From Geodermatophilus sp. DSM 44513 (GTDB lineage: Bacteria; Actinomycetota; Actinomycetes; Mycobacteriales; Geodermatophilaceae), in the NCBI RefSeq assembly GCF_032460525.1, contig NZ_CP135963.1:1364001-1428000 (forward strand): a stretch of DNA of 64,000 nucleotides, given 5' to 3'. Positions 16,694 to 25,754 of this stretch are shown piece after piece. How positions within the stretch are numbered: the first letter of the stretch is position 1; each line of letters opens with the position of its first letter. Position numbers and translations under genes: made by a program. A model generated the notes under the pieces. It was not told where the DNA came from. It searched no databases and saw nothing but the letters and a program-made list of their open reading frames with translations.

Positions 16694-17983
16694 ATGGACC
16701 ACCCCCGGACCCCCCTGGTCCTCGTGACCGGTCTGCAGCGCGACCTCACCGCCCGGACGGCCGAGGCGCTGCTGCACCGGCCCGGCACCGTGGTCGTGCA
16801 CCACGACGTGAGTGCGCTCGGGCAGGGCGTCGTCGTCCGCACCGAGCGGGCGTTGACCGCCGCGGGGGTGACCGAGGTGACCACGGCCGTCGAGCTGGCC
16901 CACGGCTGCCTGTCCTGCACGCTGCGGTCGGACCTCCTGCCGCTGCTGCGCGCGCTGTCCCGCCGCGACGACGTACAGCGCATCGTGCTGCACCTGGACC
17001 CGGCTCTAGAGCCCGAGTACCTGTGCTGGTCGATCGCCGAGGTGGTGCTGGACCGGGAACCCGCCGCGGAGCCGGAGACGGCCGGCGACTGGGTGCAGGT
17101 GGAGGCCGTCCTGGCCGTCGTGGCGGCCGCCACCTGGCTGGCCGACGCCACCGGGGACGACACCCTCGCCGACCGCGGCCTGGCCGCCACCCCGGACGAC
17201 GAGCGCACCCTCGCCCAGGTCGCCGTCGGCCAGGTGGCCTGCGCCGACGCCGTACTGCTCGCCGGCCCGCCCGCCGGCGCCTGGGAGGGTGCCCAGCTCG
17301 ACGCCGTCCTGGACCGCCTGGTGCCGAGTGCACTGCGGGCCGACGTCCGCCTCCCGGTCGAACGCGTCCTCACCGCCCTGGGCCCGGACGCCCGCCGCGG
17401 CCGCCTCCCCTCGCCGCACGAACCCCTGCTGGCCGGCCAGCCGCCGCTGGGCGAGGACTGCGGCGTGCAGCTGGTGCACCTCACGGCCGACCGCCCCTTC
17501 CACCCCGAGCGGCTGCACGCCGCGCTGGACACCCTCCTGGACGGCGTGGTCTGCAGCCACGGGCGCGTGTGGCTGGCCACCCAGCACGACCGGGTGCTGT
17601 GGCTGGAGTCGGCCGGCTCCGGCCTGCGGGTCGGCGAGGTGGGGCCGTGGCTGGCCACGCTGGCCGACGACGCCGTGGAGTGGACCGCCGTGGAGCCCGA
17701 GCGGCGGGCCGCCGCCGCGCTGCGCTGGCACCCGGTGCACGGCGACCGGCACAGCGAGCTCGTCGTCCTCGCCCACCGCCAGCCGGCCGGGTCGGTCACC
17801 GCGGCGCTGACCGCAGCCCTGCTCACCGACGCCGAGCTGGCCGCCGGGCCGGCCGCCTGGGCGGCCCTGCCCGACCCGTTCGGCAGCTGGCACGAGGACC
17901 CCTGCGAGGCCTCGACGCCCGCAGAACCGACCCCCGCCGACCAGAACTCCCCGCACGCCACCCCCCGAGAGGAGCGCTCCTGA
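16694..17983 (+). CDS. COG0523 (CobW-like) protein with degenerate P-loop, Mrf-like
   Basis: A 429-residue protein. The N-terminal part has the CobW layout, but the P-loop GxxGxGKT is replaced by GLQRDLTA, so GTP binding is doubtful. HGCLSCTLR near residue 75 keeps two cysteines of the family metal site. A CobW C-terminal domain follows ([16 protein letters not shown], then GRVWLATQ). Mycobacteria carry a similar Zur-controlled COG0523 gene (Mrf, which recruits the hibernation factor Mpy) next to zinc-free ribosomal genes. Sequence plus neighbours support an Mrf-like role in ribosome hibernation, not proven here. Leaderless start at ATG 16694. Confidence 0.72.
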   Translation: MDHPRTPLVLVTGLQRDLTARTAEALLHRPGTVVVHHDVSALGQGVVVRTERALTAAGVTEVTTAVELAHGCLSCTLRSDLLPLLRALSRRDDVQRIVLHLDPALEPEYLCWSIAEVVLDREPAAEPETAGDWVQVEAVLAVVAAATWLADATGDDTLADRGLAATPDDERTLAQVAVGQVACADAVLLAGPPAGAWEGAQLDAVLDRLVPSALRADVRLPVERVLTALGPDARRGRLPSPHEPLLAGQPPLGEDCGVQLVHLTADRPFHPERLHAALDTLLDGVVCSHGRVWLATQHDRVLWLESAGSGLRVGEVGPWLATLADDAVEWTAVEPERRAAAALRWHPVHGDRHSELVVLAHRQPAGSVTAALTAALLTDAELAAGPAAWAALPDPFGSWHEDPCEASTPAEPTPADQNSPHATPREERS

Positions 17984-18234
17984 TGCGCCAGGGCATCCAC
18001 CCCGAGTACCGCACCGTCGTCTTCCGCGACGCGGCCAGCGGTGCGCTCTACCGCACCCGGTCCACCGTGGCGACCCAGCAGACCATCGAGCTGGACGGCG
18101 AGACGCTGCCGCTGGTCGTCGTGGACATCTCCGCCGCCTCGCACCCGTTCTGGACCGGCAACCAGCGGGTGCTGGACACCGCCGGCCGCGTGGAGCGCTT
18201 CAACCAGCGCTACGGCCGACGGACGCGGGGCTGA
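17983..18234 (+). CDS. rpmE2: Ribosomal protein bL31 type B, zinc-free
   Basis: An 83-residue bL31 beginning [20 protein letters not shown], with the type-B landmark [21 protein letters not shown]. Cysteine-free, so it needs no zinc. ATG overlaps the preceding stop by one base; the cytosine-rich upstream region contains AGAGGAG as ribosome site. Type B bL31 is a classical Zur target. Confidence 0.95.
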   Translation: MRQGIHPEYRTVVFRDAASGALYRTRSTVATQQTIELDGETLPLVVVDISAASHPFWTGNQRVLDTAGRVERFNQRYGRRTRG

Positions 18235-18237
18235 CCG

Positions 18238-18399
18238 GTGGCCGTCCCGAAGCGCAGGACGTCCCGCTCCCGCACCCGGTCCCGCCGGGCGCAGTGGAAG
18301 GCCACCCCGGTGCCGCTGGTCCGCGTGCGCGTGGACGGCGTCGAACGCCTGGTGCCCGCGCGGCTGCGGCGGGCCGCGGAGCGGGGGCTGCTGCCGTGA
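18238..18399 (+). CDS. rpmF: Ribosomal protein bL32, zinc-free paralogue
   Basis: A 53-residue protein starting at GTG 18238: [20 protein letters not shown] is the bL32 N-terminus. The usual C-terminal zinc ribbon (CxxC...C) is replaced by a cysteine-free tail ([15 protein letters not shown]). It lies three bases after the bL31 stop, and its stop overlaps the next gene by four bases. Confidence 0.92.
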   Translation: MAVPKRRTSRSRTRSRRAQWKATPVPLVRVRVDGVERLVPARLRRAAERGLLP

Positions 18400-18806
18400 G
18401 CCGACCCGGCCCCGGCACCGATCCCGGCGGCCCGCTCGTCGCCGTCTGCGTCGGGCACCGGTGCGCCGCCCTGGGCACCCTGGCCGGCACCGAGGTCGTA
18501 CCGCAGCTGCGCCGGGCCGTCCGGGAGACCCCCGGCGCGGTGCTGGTGACCGCCGACTGCACGGGCGTGTGCGCCCTGGGCGCCGTCGCCGCCGTCGCGC
18601 ACCGGGACGGCCCCACGCTCCGCACCCGGGACGCCGTCTGGCTCACCGGGGTGCAGGACGCCCAGCGGGCCACCGCGCTCGCCGACTGGGTCCGCGCCGG
18701 CGGCCCGGGCCCGGTGCAGGACCCGCACCTCGGGGTGCCCGAGCCGCTGGCCGACGCGGTGGCCGGGCTCGGGCGCCCGCCCCGGCTGGAGCCGCGCCGG
18801 TCCTGA
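18396..18806 (+). CDS. Thioredoxin-like [2Fe-2S] ferredoxin
   Basis: A 136-residue protein with four cysteines spaced Cys18-x4-Cys23-x31-Cys55-x3-Cys59 ([10 protein letters not shown] and [11 protein letters not shown]), the pattern of thioredoxin-fold [2Fe-2S] ferredoxins. It has no signal peptide, so it should be cytoplasmic. It is the last gene of the COG0523-bL31-bL32 operon, joined by a four-base overlap. Why a ferredoxin-like protein should be induced with zinc-sparing ribosomal proteins is not evident; the cysteines could equally hold zinc. Confidence 0.65.
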   Translation: MSRPGPGTDPGGPLVAVCVGHRCAALGTLAGTEVVPQLRRAVRETPGAVLVTADCTGVCALGAVAAVAHRDGPTLRTRDAVWLTGVQDAQRATALADWVRAGGPGPVQDPHLGVPEPLADAVAGLGRPPRLEPRRS

Positions 18807-18836
18807 GGACGGCGTCCCGGCGTCGGCCCGGTGCGC

Positions 18837-19253
18837 TCAGTTCGTCGCGACGCAGGTGGCGCAGGTGCCGAACACCTCGAGCGAGTGCCCGACGTCGGCG
18901 AAGCCGTGCTCGGCGGCCACCCGCACCGCCCACCGCTCGACCGGCGGTGCCGCGACCTCGACGGTGCGCCGGCAGGAGCGGCAGGTCAGGTGGTGGTGGT
19001 GCGCGGGGGAGCAGTGCCGGTAGGAGGCCTCACCGTCGTCCCCGCGCAGCACGTCGACCTGACCCTCGTCGACCAGGGACTGCAGCGTCCGGTACACCGT
19101 GGCCAGCCCGACGCCGTCCCCGCGCTGGCGCAGCAGGGCGTGCAGGTCCTGGGCGCTGTGGAACTCGTCGAGCTCGGCGAGCAGCGCGACCAGGGCGGTG
19201 CGCTGCCGGGTGACCCGGCGCGGGGTGCCCACCTCCTGCCCGGTGTCGGTCAC
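18837..19253 (-). CDS. zur: Zinc uptake regulator Zur (Fur family)
   Basis: Fur-family repressor of 138 residues. The winged helix holds VGLATVYRTLQSLVDEGQV; the dimer domain has HHHH (85-88) and structural zinc cysteines Cys91-x2-Cys94 and Cys131-x2-Cys134. Encoded at the end of znuA-znuC-znuB, with its GTG overlapping the znuB stop by four bases. That operon link, and the Zur-type palindromes nearby, favour Zur over Fur or PerR. It is expected to repress its own operon when zinc is sufficient. Confidence 0.93.
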   Translation of the reverse strand: MTDTGQEVGTPRRVTRQRTALVALLAELDEFHSAQDLHALLRQRGDGVGLATVYRTLQSLVDEGQVDVLRGDDGEASYRHCSPAHHHHLTCRSCRRTVEVAAPPVERWAVRVAAEHGFADVGHSLEVFGTCATCVATN

Positions 19254-20290
19254 GCCCTGCTCCTCCCCCTGCTCGGCGGCGCGGTGTCCCGCGCGGTCCC
19301 GTCGTGCCCGCCGTGCTCGTCGTAGTGGACGCCGGACCCGGTCGGGTGCGCCGCGTGCAGGTGGCCGTCGTGGTCGTAGTCCACGTGGTCCCCGTGCGGC
19401 ACCTCCCGGTGGCCGCACCCGGTGCCGTGGTCGTGCGGGTGCGCCGCGTGGATGGCCGCGCGGCGCCGGTGCCGCCGGTGCCCGGTCGCCTCGCGCACCG
19501 CCACGGCGGCGGAGACGACGAGGAACAGGGCGATGGCCAGCAGCACGATCGTCCCACCCGACGGGGTGCCGGTGTAGTACGAGGCCGTGGTGCCGCTCAC
19601 GCTCACCACCAGTCCCAGCGAGCAGGCCAGCACCAGCGCCTGGCGGAAGCTGCGGGCCAGCAGCTGGGCCACCGCGCTCGGCACGATCATCAGCGCGCTG
19701 ACCAGCAGCAGCCCGACCACCCGCATCGACAGGACGACGGTGGCCGCGACCAGCCCGGCGAGCACCAGGTTCAGCGCCAGCACGGGCAGCCCGACCGCGC
19801 GGGCGTACTCCTCGTCGTCGCTGACCGCGTACAGCCGCTGGCCGAGCAGCGTCACCAGGCCCAGCACGACGACGGTGATGACCGCGAAGGCCGCGACGTC
19901 CCCGGGGCTGGTGGTGGTGATCGCGCCGAACAGGTAGGCCTCGATGTTGGTCGCCTGCCCGCGCGGGGCGAGGCTGAGCAGCACCACGCCCCCGGCGATG
20001 CCGCCGTAGAACAGCACGGCGAGGGCCACGTCGCCGCTGGTGCGCCCGCGGGCCCGGACCAGCTCGATGAGGACGGCGCCGAGGACCGCCGCGACCAGCG
20101 CGGCCCCGACCGGGGCGGTGGAGGTGAGGACGCCGACCGCCACGCCGGTCAGCGCGACGTGCCCCAGGCCGTCGCCGAGCAGCGACAGCCGGCGCTGCAC
20201 CAGGAAGACGCCCACGGCGGGCGCGACCGCCCCGACCATGAGCGAGGCCAGCAGGGCCCGCTGCATGAAGCCGTACTCGAGCACCTCCAC
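19250..20290 (-). CDS. znuB: Zinc ABC transporter permease ZnuB
   Basis: ABC-3 membrane protein of 346 residues. The family start EYGFMQRALLASLMVG, RRLSLLGDGLGHVALTG and the late SMRVVGLLLVSALMIVPS helix are present. The C-terminus carries a long cytoplasmic-looking tail rich in His and Asp (HPHDHGTGCGH, then DYDHDGHLHAAHP), unlike most ZnuB and possibly a metal buffer. GTG at 20290 is used; GTG at 20284 would remove two residues. One base separates it from the znuC stop. Confidence 0.93.
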   Translation of the reverse strand: MEVLEYGFMQRALLASLMVGAVAPAVGVFLVQRRLSLLGDGLGHVALTGVAVGVLTSTAPVGAALVAAVLGAVLIELVRARGRTSGDVALAVLFYGGIAGGVVLLSLAPRGQATNIEAYLFGAITTTSPGDVAAFAVITVVVLGLVTLLGQRLYAVSDDEEYARAVGLPVLALNLVLAGLVAATVVLSMRVVGLLLVSALMIVPSAVAQLLARSFRQALVLACSLGLVVSVSGTTASYYTGTPSGGTIVLLAIALFLVVSAAVAVREATGHRRHRRRAAIHAAHPHDHGTGCGHREVPHGDHVDYDHDGHLHAAHPTGSGVHYDEHGGHDGTARDTAPPSRGRSRA

Positions 20291-20291
20291 G

Positions 20292-21110
20292 TCAGCGGCC
20301 CCCTCCGCGCAGGCCCGGGGCGGGGGCCGCCAGACCACCGGCGGGGGAGTGCTGGGGGGCGTGGTGGTGACCGCCGTCGAGCCCCGTGACCGCCGCCCCT
20401 GCCCCGGCGAGCGGGCCGTCGTAGGCGATGCAGCCGTGGTCGGCGACCACCGCGCGGGTGAGGACGCCGGACAGCGCACCGAGCTCGTGGGTCACGACGA
20501 CCAGTGTGGTCCCCGCCGCGGCGACGCGGGCGAGCACCTCCGCCAGCGTGTCCTGGCTGGCCGCGTCGACCCCCGCCGTCGGCTCGTCCATGACCAGCAG
20601 CTCGGGTTCCGCCGCGAGGGCACGCGCCACCAGCACGCGGCGCTGCTGCCCGCCGGACAGGGCGGCCACCGGGTCGGTCAGCCGGTCGGCGAGCCCGACC
20701 GCGGCCACCGCGTCGGCGACCGCGGCCCGGTCGGCCGCCCCGGGCCGCCGCAGCACGCCGAGCCGGGCCAGCCGGCCCACCGAGACCACCTCGCGGACCG
20801 TCGCGGGGACCGCCCCGCTGACCGTGTGCCGCTGCGGTACGTAGCCGACCCGGCCGCGTTGGGCGCGGGGGGAACGACGCCGCCGCCCGACCGGCTGGCC
20901 GAGCACCTCGACGTCCCCGCCGAGCACCGCGGCCAGGCCGAGGACGCCGCGGACCAGCGTGGTCTTGCCCGACCCGTTGGAGCCCAGCACGGCGACGGCC
21001 TCCCCGCGCCGCACGTGCAGGTCGACGCCCTGGACGACCGGCACGTCGCCGTAGCCGATGCTGGCGCGGACGAGCCGGATGGCCGGCCCGTCCGCGTCGC
21101 CGGGGGTCAT
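20292..21110 (-). CDS. znuC: Zinc ABC transporter ATPase ZnuC
   Basis: ABC ATPase of 272 residues: Walker A GSNGSGKTT, Q-loop GYVPQRHT, signature LSGGQQRR, Walker B LLVMDEPTAGVD, and the H-loop THE. Q-loop and signature match metal-chelate/ZnuC ATPases. ATG at 21110 overlaps the znuA stop (TGA 21109-21107). A histidine-rich C-terminal stretch (GGHHHAPQHSP) may bind zinc. Confidence 0.93.
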   Translation of the reverse strand: MTPGDADGPAIRLVRASIGYGDVPVVQGVDLHVRRGEAVAVLGSNGSGKTTLVRGVLGLAAVLGGDVEVLGQPVGRRRRSPRAQRGRVGYVPQRHTVSGAVPATVREVVSVGRLARLGVLRRPGAADRAAVADAVAAVGLADRLTDPVAALSGGQQRRVLVARALAAEPELLVMDEPTAGVDAASQDTLAEVLARVAAAGTTLVVVTHELGALSGVLTRAVVADHGCIAYDGPLAGAGAAVTGLDGGHHHAPQHSPAGGLAAPAPGLRGGGR

Positions 21111-22138
21111 GCGCAGTTCTGGCCCTGGCGCAGCGTCTCCAGGTTGGCCTGCATCACCTCGAGGTAGTCGCTGCCGGCCGACTCGTCGGTGAGGCCCTCG
21201 ACCGGGTCCAGGACGGCGGTCTGCACGCCGGCCTCGTTCGCGACCGTCTCGGCCACGGCCGGGTCGACGAGGGTCTCGGTGTAGACGGTGGTCACCCCAC
21301 GCTCCTGCACGACCTCGGTGATCTCGGCCAGGTCCGCCGCGGAGGGCTCCTCGGAGGGCTCCAGCCCGGCGATGCCGACGACCTCCAGACCGTACCGGTC
21401 GCCGAGGTAGCCGAACGCGTCGTGCGAGGTGACCAGGGTGTCCACCGCGCAGCCGGCCAGCGTCTCCTGCATCGCGGTGTCCAGCTCCTCCAGGTCCGCG
21501 CGCAGGGCCTCGGCGTTGGCCCGGAAGGTGTCCGCGGCATCCGGGGCGAGCTCGGCCATCCGCTCGGCGAGCGCGTCGCCGACGTCGGCCAGCCGGGTCG
21601 GGTCGAGCCAGAAGTGCGGGTCGACGGCCTCGCCACCCTCCTCGGCCTCGCCACCCTCCTCGGCGTGCGCCTCCTCCTCGGCGTGCGCCTCCTCCTCGGC
21701 GTGGGCCTCCTCCTCCGCGCCGTGCCCGTGGCCGTCGTCGGCGGCGGTCAGCGTCAGCCGCGCGGCCTGCCCGGCCTCCCAGGCCGCGTCGCCCGCCTCG
21801 GACGTCACGGCCTCCTCGACGGCCGGCTGGAAGCCCTCCAGGTAGACCACCAGGTCGGCCTCGCCGACCGCCGCGACGTCCTGCGGGGTCAGCTCCGCGT
21901 CGTGGGCCTCGGCCCCGGGCGGGGTCAGGGAGGAGACCGTGGCCTGGTCGCCGGCGACCCGGGCGGCCGCCCACTCCAGGGGGTAGAAGCCGGCGAGCAC
22001 GGTCAGGCCGTCGCCGCCGGCAGCCGCGGTGTCGGTGCCGCCGTCGCCGTCGGTGCCGCCCTGACCGCAGGCGGCGAGCAGCAGCGTGGCGGCGGACCCG
22101 GCGGCCAGCACCCGCCAACGTGTCATGGGAGATGTCAT
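21107..22138 (-). CDS. znuA: Zinc-binding lipoprotein ZnuA
   Basis: Cluster A-I solute-binding protein, 343 residues from ATG 22138. The lipoprotein signal ends in LLLAAC (Cys24). Metal ligand landmarks include His in AEAHDAELTPQD, DPHFWLDP, TSHDAFGYLGDRYG and the Asp in YTETLVDP. Between the first two lies a His/Glu loop made of three EEEAHA repeats, as in zinc-specific members. ATG at 22126 would also work and 22147 lies inside the Zur box, so the exact start is uncertain. Confidence 0.93.
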   Translation of the reverse strand: MTSPMTRWRVLAAGSAATLLLAACGQGGTDGDGGTDTAAAGGDGLTVLAGFYPLEWAAARVAGDQATVSSLTPPGAEAHDAELTPQDVAAVGEADLVVYLEGFQPAVEEAVTSEAGDAAWEAGQAARLTLTAADDGHGHGAEEEAHAEEEAHAEEEAHAEEGGEAEEGGEAVDPHFWLDPTRLADVGDALAERMAELAPDAADTFRANAEALRADLEELDTAMQETLAGCAVDTLVTSHDAFGYLGDRYGLEVVGIAGLEPSEEPSAADLAEITEVVQERGVTTVYTETLVDPAVAETVANEAGVQTAVLDPVEGLTDESAGSDYLEVMQANLETLRQGQNCA

Positions 22139-22152
22139 GGGAATCATTCTCC
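22138..22152 (-). promoter_or_regulatory. Zur box at the znuA start
   Basis: TGGGAATCATTCTCC (read on +) is a 7-1-7 dyad with a GAATnATTC core. It touches the proposed znuA start codon, so a bound repressor would cover the transcription start. No clear minus-strand -10 was recognised. Confidence 0.8.
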
Positions 22153-22219
22153 CACAGCGACCAGCGGGTTCTCCACGGCGGTGACCGCGGCACCGGGAGG
22201 TCCACCATGTCCTCGCTGT

Positions 22220-22242
22220 TGAGAACAGTTCTCACGTAGGGT
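22220..22242 (+). promoter_or_regulatory. Zur box and leaderless promoter of cobW operon
   Basis: TGAGAACAGTTCTCA (22220-22234) is a perfect palindrome, the best of the six boxes. TAGGGT (22237-22242) starts two bases later and lies eight bases before the GTG at 22251. The box fills the -35 region, the same layout as at 644 and 7465. Between 22155 and 22219 nothing else was recognised. Confidence 0.85.
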
Positions 22243-22250
22243 GACGTCCC

Positions 22251-22538
22251 GTGAGACCCCACCCAGCCCTCGTCCGCCGTCCCGAGCCCATCCCGCCCGC
22301 CGTGCGCGACCGCCTGCGCCGGTGGGTGCGCACCGCCCTCGCCCTCGACGAGGAGGTGCCCGTGAGCGTCACCCAGCTGCGCTGCCCGGAGGCCGGCTGC
22401 GCCCCGGTGGAGACGGTGCTCGCCGTCCTGCTGCCCGGCGCGCCCCTGCACCGCACCCTGCCGCTGCCCGCCGAGCTGGTCTCGGTGGCCTCCGTCGAGG
22501 ACGCCTTCGCCGGCGCCGCCGTCCGGAGTGGGTCGTGA
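22251..22538 (+). CDS. Small protein of Zur-controlled cobW operon, function unknown
   Basis: A 95-residue protein with the central stretch [20 protein letters not shown], whose Cys-x4-Cys pair is the only striking feature. No signal peptide or membrane segment. It is translated first in the Zur-type operon and its stop overlaps the cobW start by four bases. I do not recognise its family with confidence; a role beside the metallochaperone is suggested only by position. Confidence 0.7.
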   Translation: MRPHPALVRRPEPIPPAVRDRLRRWVRTALALDEEVPVSVTQLRCPEAGCAPVETVLAVLLPGAPLHRTLPLPAELVSVASVEDAFAGAAVRSGS

Positions 22539-23533
22539 CGGCCGACGCGAAGGTGCCGGTCACCGTGCTGACCGGGTTCCTCGGCGCGGGCAAGACCACG
22601 CTGCTCAACCGCATCCTCACCGAGCGCCACGGGATGCGGATCGCCGTCATCGAGAACGAGTTCGGCGAGGTCGGCATCGACGACGCGCTGGTCATCGACG
22701 CCGAGGAGGAGGTGTTCGAGATGAACAACGGCTGCATCTGCTGCACCGTCCGCGGCGACCTGATCCGCATCCTCGGCACCCTGATGCGCCGCCGCGACCG
22801 CTTCGACCACGTCCTGATCGAGACCACCGGCCTGGCCGACCCCGCGCCGGTCGCGCAGACCTTCTTCATGGACGACGAGATCGGTGAGCAGTTGCGCCTG
22901 GACGGCATCGTCACCCTCGTCGACGCCGCCCACCTGCTGCGGCACCTGGACGAGGAGAAGCCCGAGGGGGTCGAGAACGAGGCCGTCGAGCAGATCGCCT
23001 TCGCCGACCGCATCGTGCTCAACAAGACCGACCTGGTCGACGCCGCACAGCTGGCCGAGGTGCACCGCCGGGTGCGCGAGGTCAACGCGCTCGCCGACGT
23101 GCACGAGGCCGTGCAGGCCGACGTCGACCTCCGCGCCGTGCTGGACATCGGCGGCTTCGACCTGACCCGCGCGCTGGACCTGGACCCGGCGTTCCTCACC
23201 GACGGAGAGCACCAGCACGACACCACGGTGACCAGCGTGGGCATCGAGCTGCCCGGCGAGCTGGAGCTCGAGCGGCTCAACGAGTGGCTGGGGGAGCTGC
23301 TGTCGACCAAGGGCGCGGACATCTTCCGCAGCAAGGGCGTCCTGGCCGTCGCCGGCATGCCCGAGCGCTACGTGTTCCAGGGCGTGCACATGCTCTTCGA
23401 CGGCACCCACGGGCCGGAGTGGGGCGACGCCGAGCGGGTCAGCCGCGCGGTGTTCATCGGCCGGCACCTCGACCGTGCCGCGCTCGAGGCGGGTCTGCGC
23501 TCCTGCCTGCGCACCCCGGTGGCCGCGCGGTGA
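22535..23533 (+). CDS. COG0523 (CobW/ZNG1-like) zinc chaperone GTPase
   Basis: GTPase of 332 residues with intact motifs: GFLGAGKTT (14-22), the metal site CICC (Cys67, Cys69, Cys70), the switch region ETTGLADP and the base-recognition NKTD. The CobW C-terminal domain follows, with [12 protein letters not shown] and [11 protein letters not shown] His pair (EHQHD) lies between the domains. COG0523 members under Zur control transfer zinc to essential client enzymes under starvation, and the perfect Zur box upstream supports this here. Start GTG 22535. Confidence 0.9.
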   Translation: MTADAKVPVTVLTGFLGAGKTTLLNRILTERHGMRIAVIENEFGEVGIDDALVIDAEEEVFEMNNGCICCTVRGDLIRILGTLMRRRDRFDHVLIETTGLADPAPVAQTFFMDDEIGEQLRLDGIVTLVDAAHLLRHLDEEKPEGVENEAVEQIAFADRIVLNKTDLVDAAQLAEVHRRVREVNALADVHEAVQADVDLRAVLDIGGFDLTRALDLDPAFLTDGEHQHDTTVTSVGIELPGELELERLNEWLGELLSTKGADIFRSKGVLAVAGMPERYVFQGVHMLFDGTHGPEWGDAERVSRAVFIGRHLDRAALEAGLRSCLRTPVAAR

Positions 23534-24543
23534 GGACGGCGACCGCGGAGGCGCTCGCCTGGCGGGTCGAGGTCCCCGAGTCGGTCGCCGCCGCCGGCTG
23601 GTCCGGCGACGGCGTGCTGGCGGTGGCCGACCTCGGCGGGCAGGTCACCCTGCTCGACGGCCGCGACGGCGCCGTCCTGGGCACCGGCCCGGCCCACCCC
23701 GGCGGCGTGCACACCCTGGCCTGGCAGCCGCGCGGCGACGTGCTGGCCACCGGCGGCGCCGACGGCCGGGTCGCGCTGCGCGACGCCGGGCGCCGGGAGC
23801 ACCACGTCGACCTCGGCGGGTGGGTGCACGCGCTGCGCTGGTCGCCGTCCGGTGACCGGCTGGCCGTCGGGGCCGGCCGCGACCTGGTGCTGCTGGACCC
23901 GGCCGGCGGCGTGCTGGCCCGCTGGGACGGCCAGCCCAGCACGGTCACCGACGTGGTGTGGAGCCGCGACGGCAGCCGGGTGGGCGCCGCGGCCTACGGC
24001 GGCCTGCGCTGGTACGCGGTGGCCCGGCCCGCCCCGGAGCCGGTGCGCACCCTCGACGGCGGCGGGTCGCTGCTGGTCGCCCGGGTCAGCCCGGACGGCC
24101 GGTGGGTGGCCTCGGGCAACCAGGACGCCAGCGTGCACGTCTGGCGGCTGTGGTCCGGCGAGGACGCCGAGATGGCCGGCTACCCGGAGAAGGTCGACGT
24201 CCTCGCCTTCGACCGGACCGGCCGGTGGCTGGCCAACGGCGGCACCACCGAGGTGCACCTGTGGGACTTCTCCGGCGCCGGGCCCGCCGGCCGGGCACCG
24301 CGGCGGCTGCCCGGGCACGACGCCCAGCTCAGCGCGCTGGCCTGGCAGCCCACCGGGGACCTGCTGGCCTCCGCCGGCCGGGACGGCGGCCTGGCGGTGT
24401 GGGCACCCGCCACCGTCACCCGCCGCGTCCCCCGGCTCGACCTGGACGCCGGGGCGCGGGTCACCGCGCTGGCGTGGAGCCCGGACGGCGCGCGCGTGGC
24501 GGCCGGCACCCGGGAGGGCGCCGTCCTCGCACTGTGCCCGTGA
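23530..24543 (+). CDS. WD40-repeat protein
   Basis: A 337-residue protein built of WD40 blades, with recurring units such as [34 protein letters not shown] and [18 protein letters not shown]. Probably a single beta-propeller used as a protein-binding platform. No signal peptide or other domain. It is coupled to cobW by a four-base overlap and to the flavoprotein by another. It may be a scaffold or client-recognition partner for the COG0523 GTPase; this is inferred from co-expression only. Confidence 0.85.
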   Translation: MRTATAEALAWRVEVPESVAAAGWSGDGVLAVADLGGQVTLLDGRDGAVLGTGPAHPGGVHTLAWQPRGDVLATGGADGRVALRDAGRREHHVDLGGWVHALRWSPSGDRLAVGAGRDLVLLDPAGGVLARWDGQPSTVTDVVWSRDGSRVGAAAYGGLRWYAVARPAPEPVRTLDGGGSLLVARVSPDGRWVASGNQDASVHVWRLWSGEDAEMAGYPEKVDVLAFDRTGRWLANGGTTEVHLWDFSGAGPAGRAPRRLPGHDAQLSALAWQPTGDLLASAGRDGGLAVWAPATVTRRVPRLDLDAGARVTALAWSPDGARVAAGTREGAVLALCP

Positions 24544-25754
24544 CCGACCCCGAGGTGGTCGTCGTCGGCGCCGGCCCGCACGGGCTCACCGCGGCCGCGG
24601 CCCTGCTCGGCGCCGACCCCGGGCTGCGCGGCCGGCTGCTGGTCGCCGACCCGGCGCCGTGGCTGGCGGGCTGGGACGCCCGCTTCGCCCGCCTGGAGCT
24701 GCCGGTGCTGCGCTCGGCCTGCGTGCACCACCCCGCCCCGGCGCCGTACGCGCTGCTGGACTGGGCCCGCGCCCGCGGCCGCACGGCGGAGCTCACCGGG
24801 CCGGTCGGCTCACCCGGCACCGGGCTGTTCGCCGACTTCTGCCGGTGGCTGGTCACCCGGTCCGGCCTGGCCGGCGCCCGCGTCCCGGCTGCGGTCACCC
24901 GGCTGCGGCCGCGCGACGACGGCCGGGTGGAGGTGACCGTTGGCCGCCGCCGGGTGCGCGCCGGCGCCGTCGTCCTCGCCGCCGGGGGTGCCCGCCCGCA
25001 CGTGCCCGTCCCGCGTGCCCGGCACAGCGACCGGGTCCGGCTGTCGGCGGTCCGGCCCGGGCAGCGGGTCGTCGTGGTCGGCGGCGGGCTCACCGCCGGG
25101 CACCTCGCCCTGCGCGCGGCCGACCGCGGCGCGCGGGTGCTGCTGGTCGTCCGCGCCCCGCTGCGCGCCCGGCTGATGGACGTCGACGCCGGCTGGCTGG
25201 GCCGCGAGCTGCCGGGCTACGCCGCCCTGCCGCCCGCCGAGCGCGCGGCGGCCGCCCGGCGGGCCCGCCCGGGCACCGTCCCGGCCGCCGTCCGGGACGC
25301 GCTGCTCGGGTCGGGGTCGGTGCAGGTGCGCCAGGGGACGGTGGCCCGGACGGCGCCCGGCTGCGTGCAGCTGGCCGACGGCGCGACGGTGGCCACCGAC
25401 CACCTCTGGCTGGGCACCGGCTCGCGGTTCGACGTCCGCGCGCACCCGGTGACCGCCGGACTGGCCACCGACGTCCCGGTCGAGGTCGTCGACGGGCTGC
25501 CGGTGCTCGGCCCGGACCTGTCCTGGGGCGGCACCCGGGTGTTCCTCACCGGCGGCCTGGCCGCGCTCGAACTGGGTCCGGCGGCCCGCGGGCTGGCCGG
25601 GGCGCGGATGGCCGCCGAGCGGTACACCGAGGCGGTGACGGGGGTCGCCCCCGCCAGGCGGCAGTACCCCGCGCCCACCCGCTCGGCCGGGGCTGCCGCG
25701 CCGGCCGCCCGCGTAGGCTCGCCGGTGTGTCCGACGTCTCCGGCCTGCCGCTGA
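24540..25754 (+). CDS. FAD/NAD(P)-binding oxidoreductase
   Basis: Flavoprotein of 404 residues with two Rossmann motifs: [14 protein letters not shown] at residues 6-19 (FAD), and [21 protein letters not shown] near residues 178-198 (NAD(P)H). GPHGL, and [21 protein letters not shown] after it, recall lysine/ornithine N-monooxygenase relatives, suggesting but not proving an N-hydroxylase. Last gene of the Zur-type operon; its final 28 bases overlap proA, whose promoter lies within it. The tail after residue 375 is low complexity and may be non-essential. Confidence 0.75.
   Translation: MTDPEVVVVGAGPHGLTAAAALLGADPGLRGRLLVADPAPWLAGWDARFARLELPVLRSACVHHPAPAPYALLDWARARGRTAELTGPVGSPGTGLFADFCRWLVTRSGLAGARVPAAVTRLRPRDDGRVEVTVGRRRVRAGAVVLAAGGARPHVPVPRARHSDRVRLSAVRPGQRVVVVGGGLTAGHLALRAADRGARVLLVVRAPLRARLMDVDAGWLGRELPGYAALPPAERAAAARRARPGTVPAAVRDALLGSGSVQVRQGTVARTAPGCVQLADGATVATDHLWLGTGSRFDVRAHPVTAGLATDVPVEVVDGLPVLGPDLSWGGTRVFLTGGLAALELGPAARGLAGARMAAERYTEAVTGVAPARRQYPAPTRSAGAAAPAARVGSPVCPTSPACR

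Noticed and set aside
22251..22538. CobW N-terminal extension (one gene from 22241 to 23533)
   Set aside because: The small gene uses a different frame with its own leaderless promoter, and GTG 22535 gives the standard CobW start.
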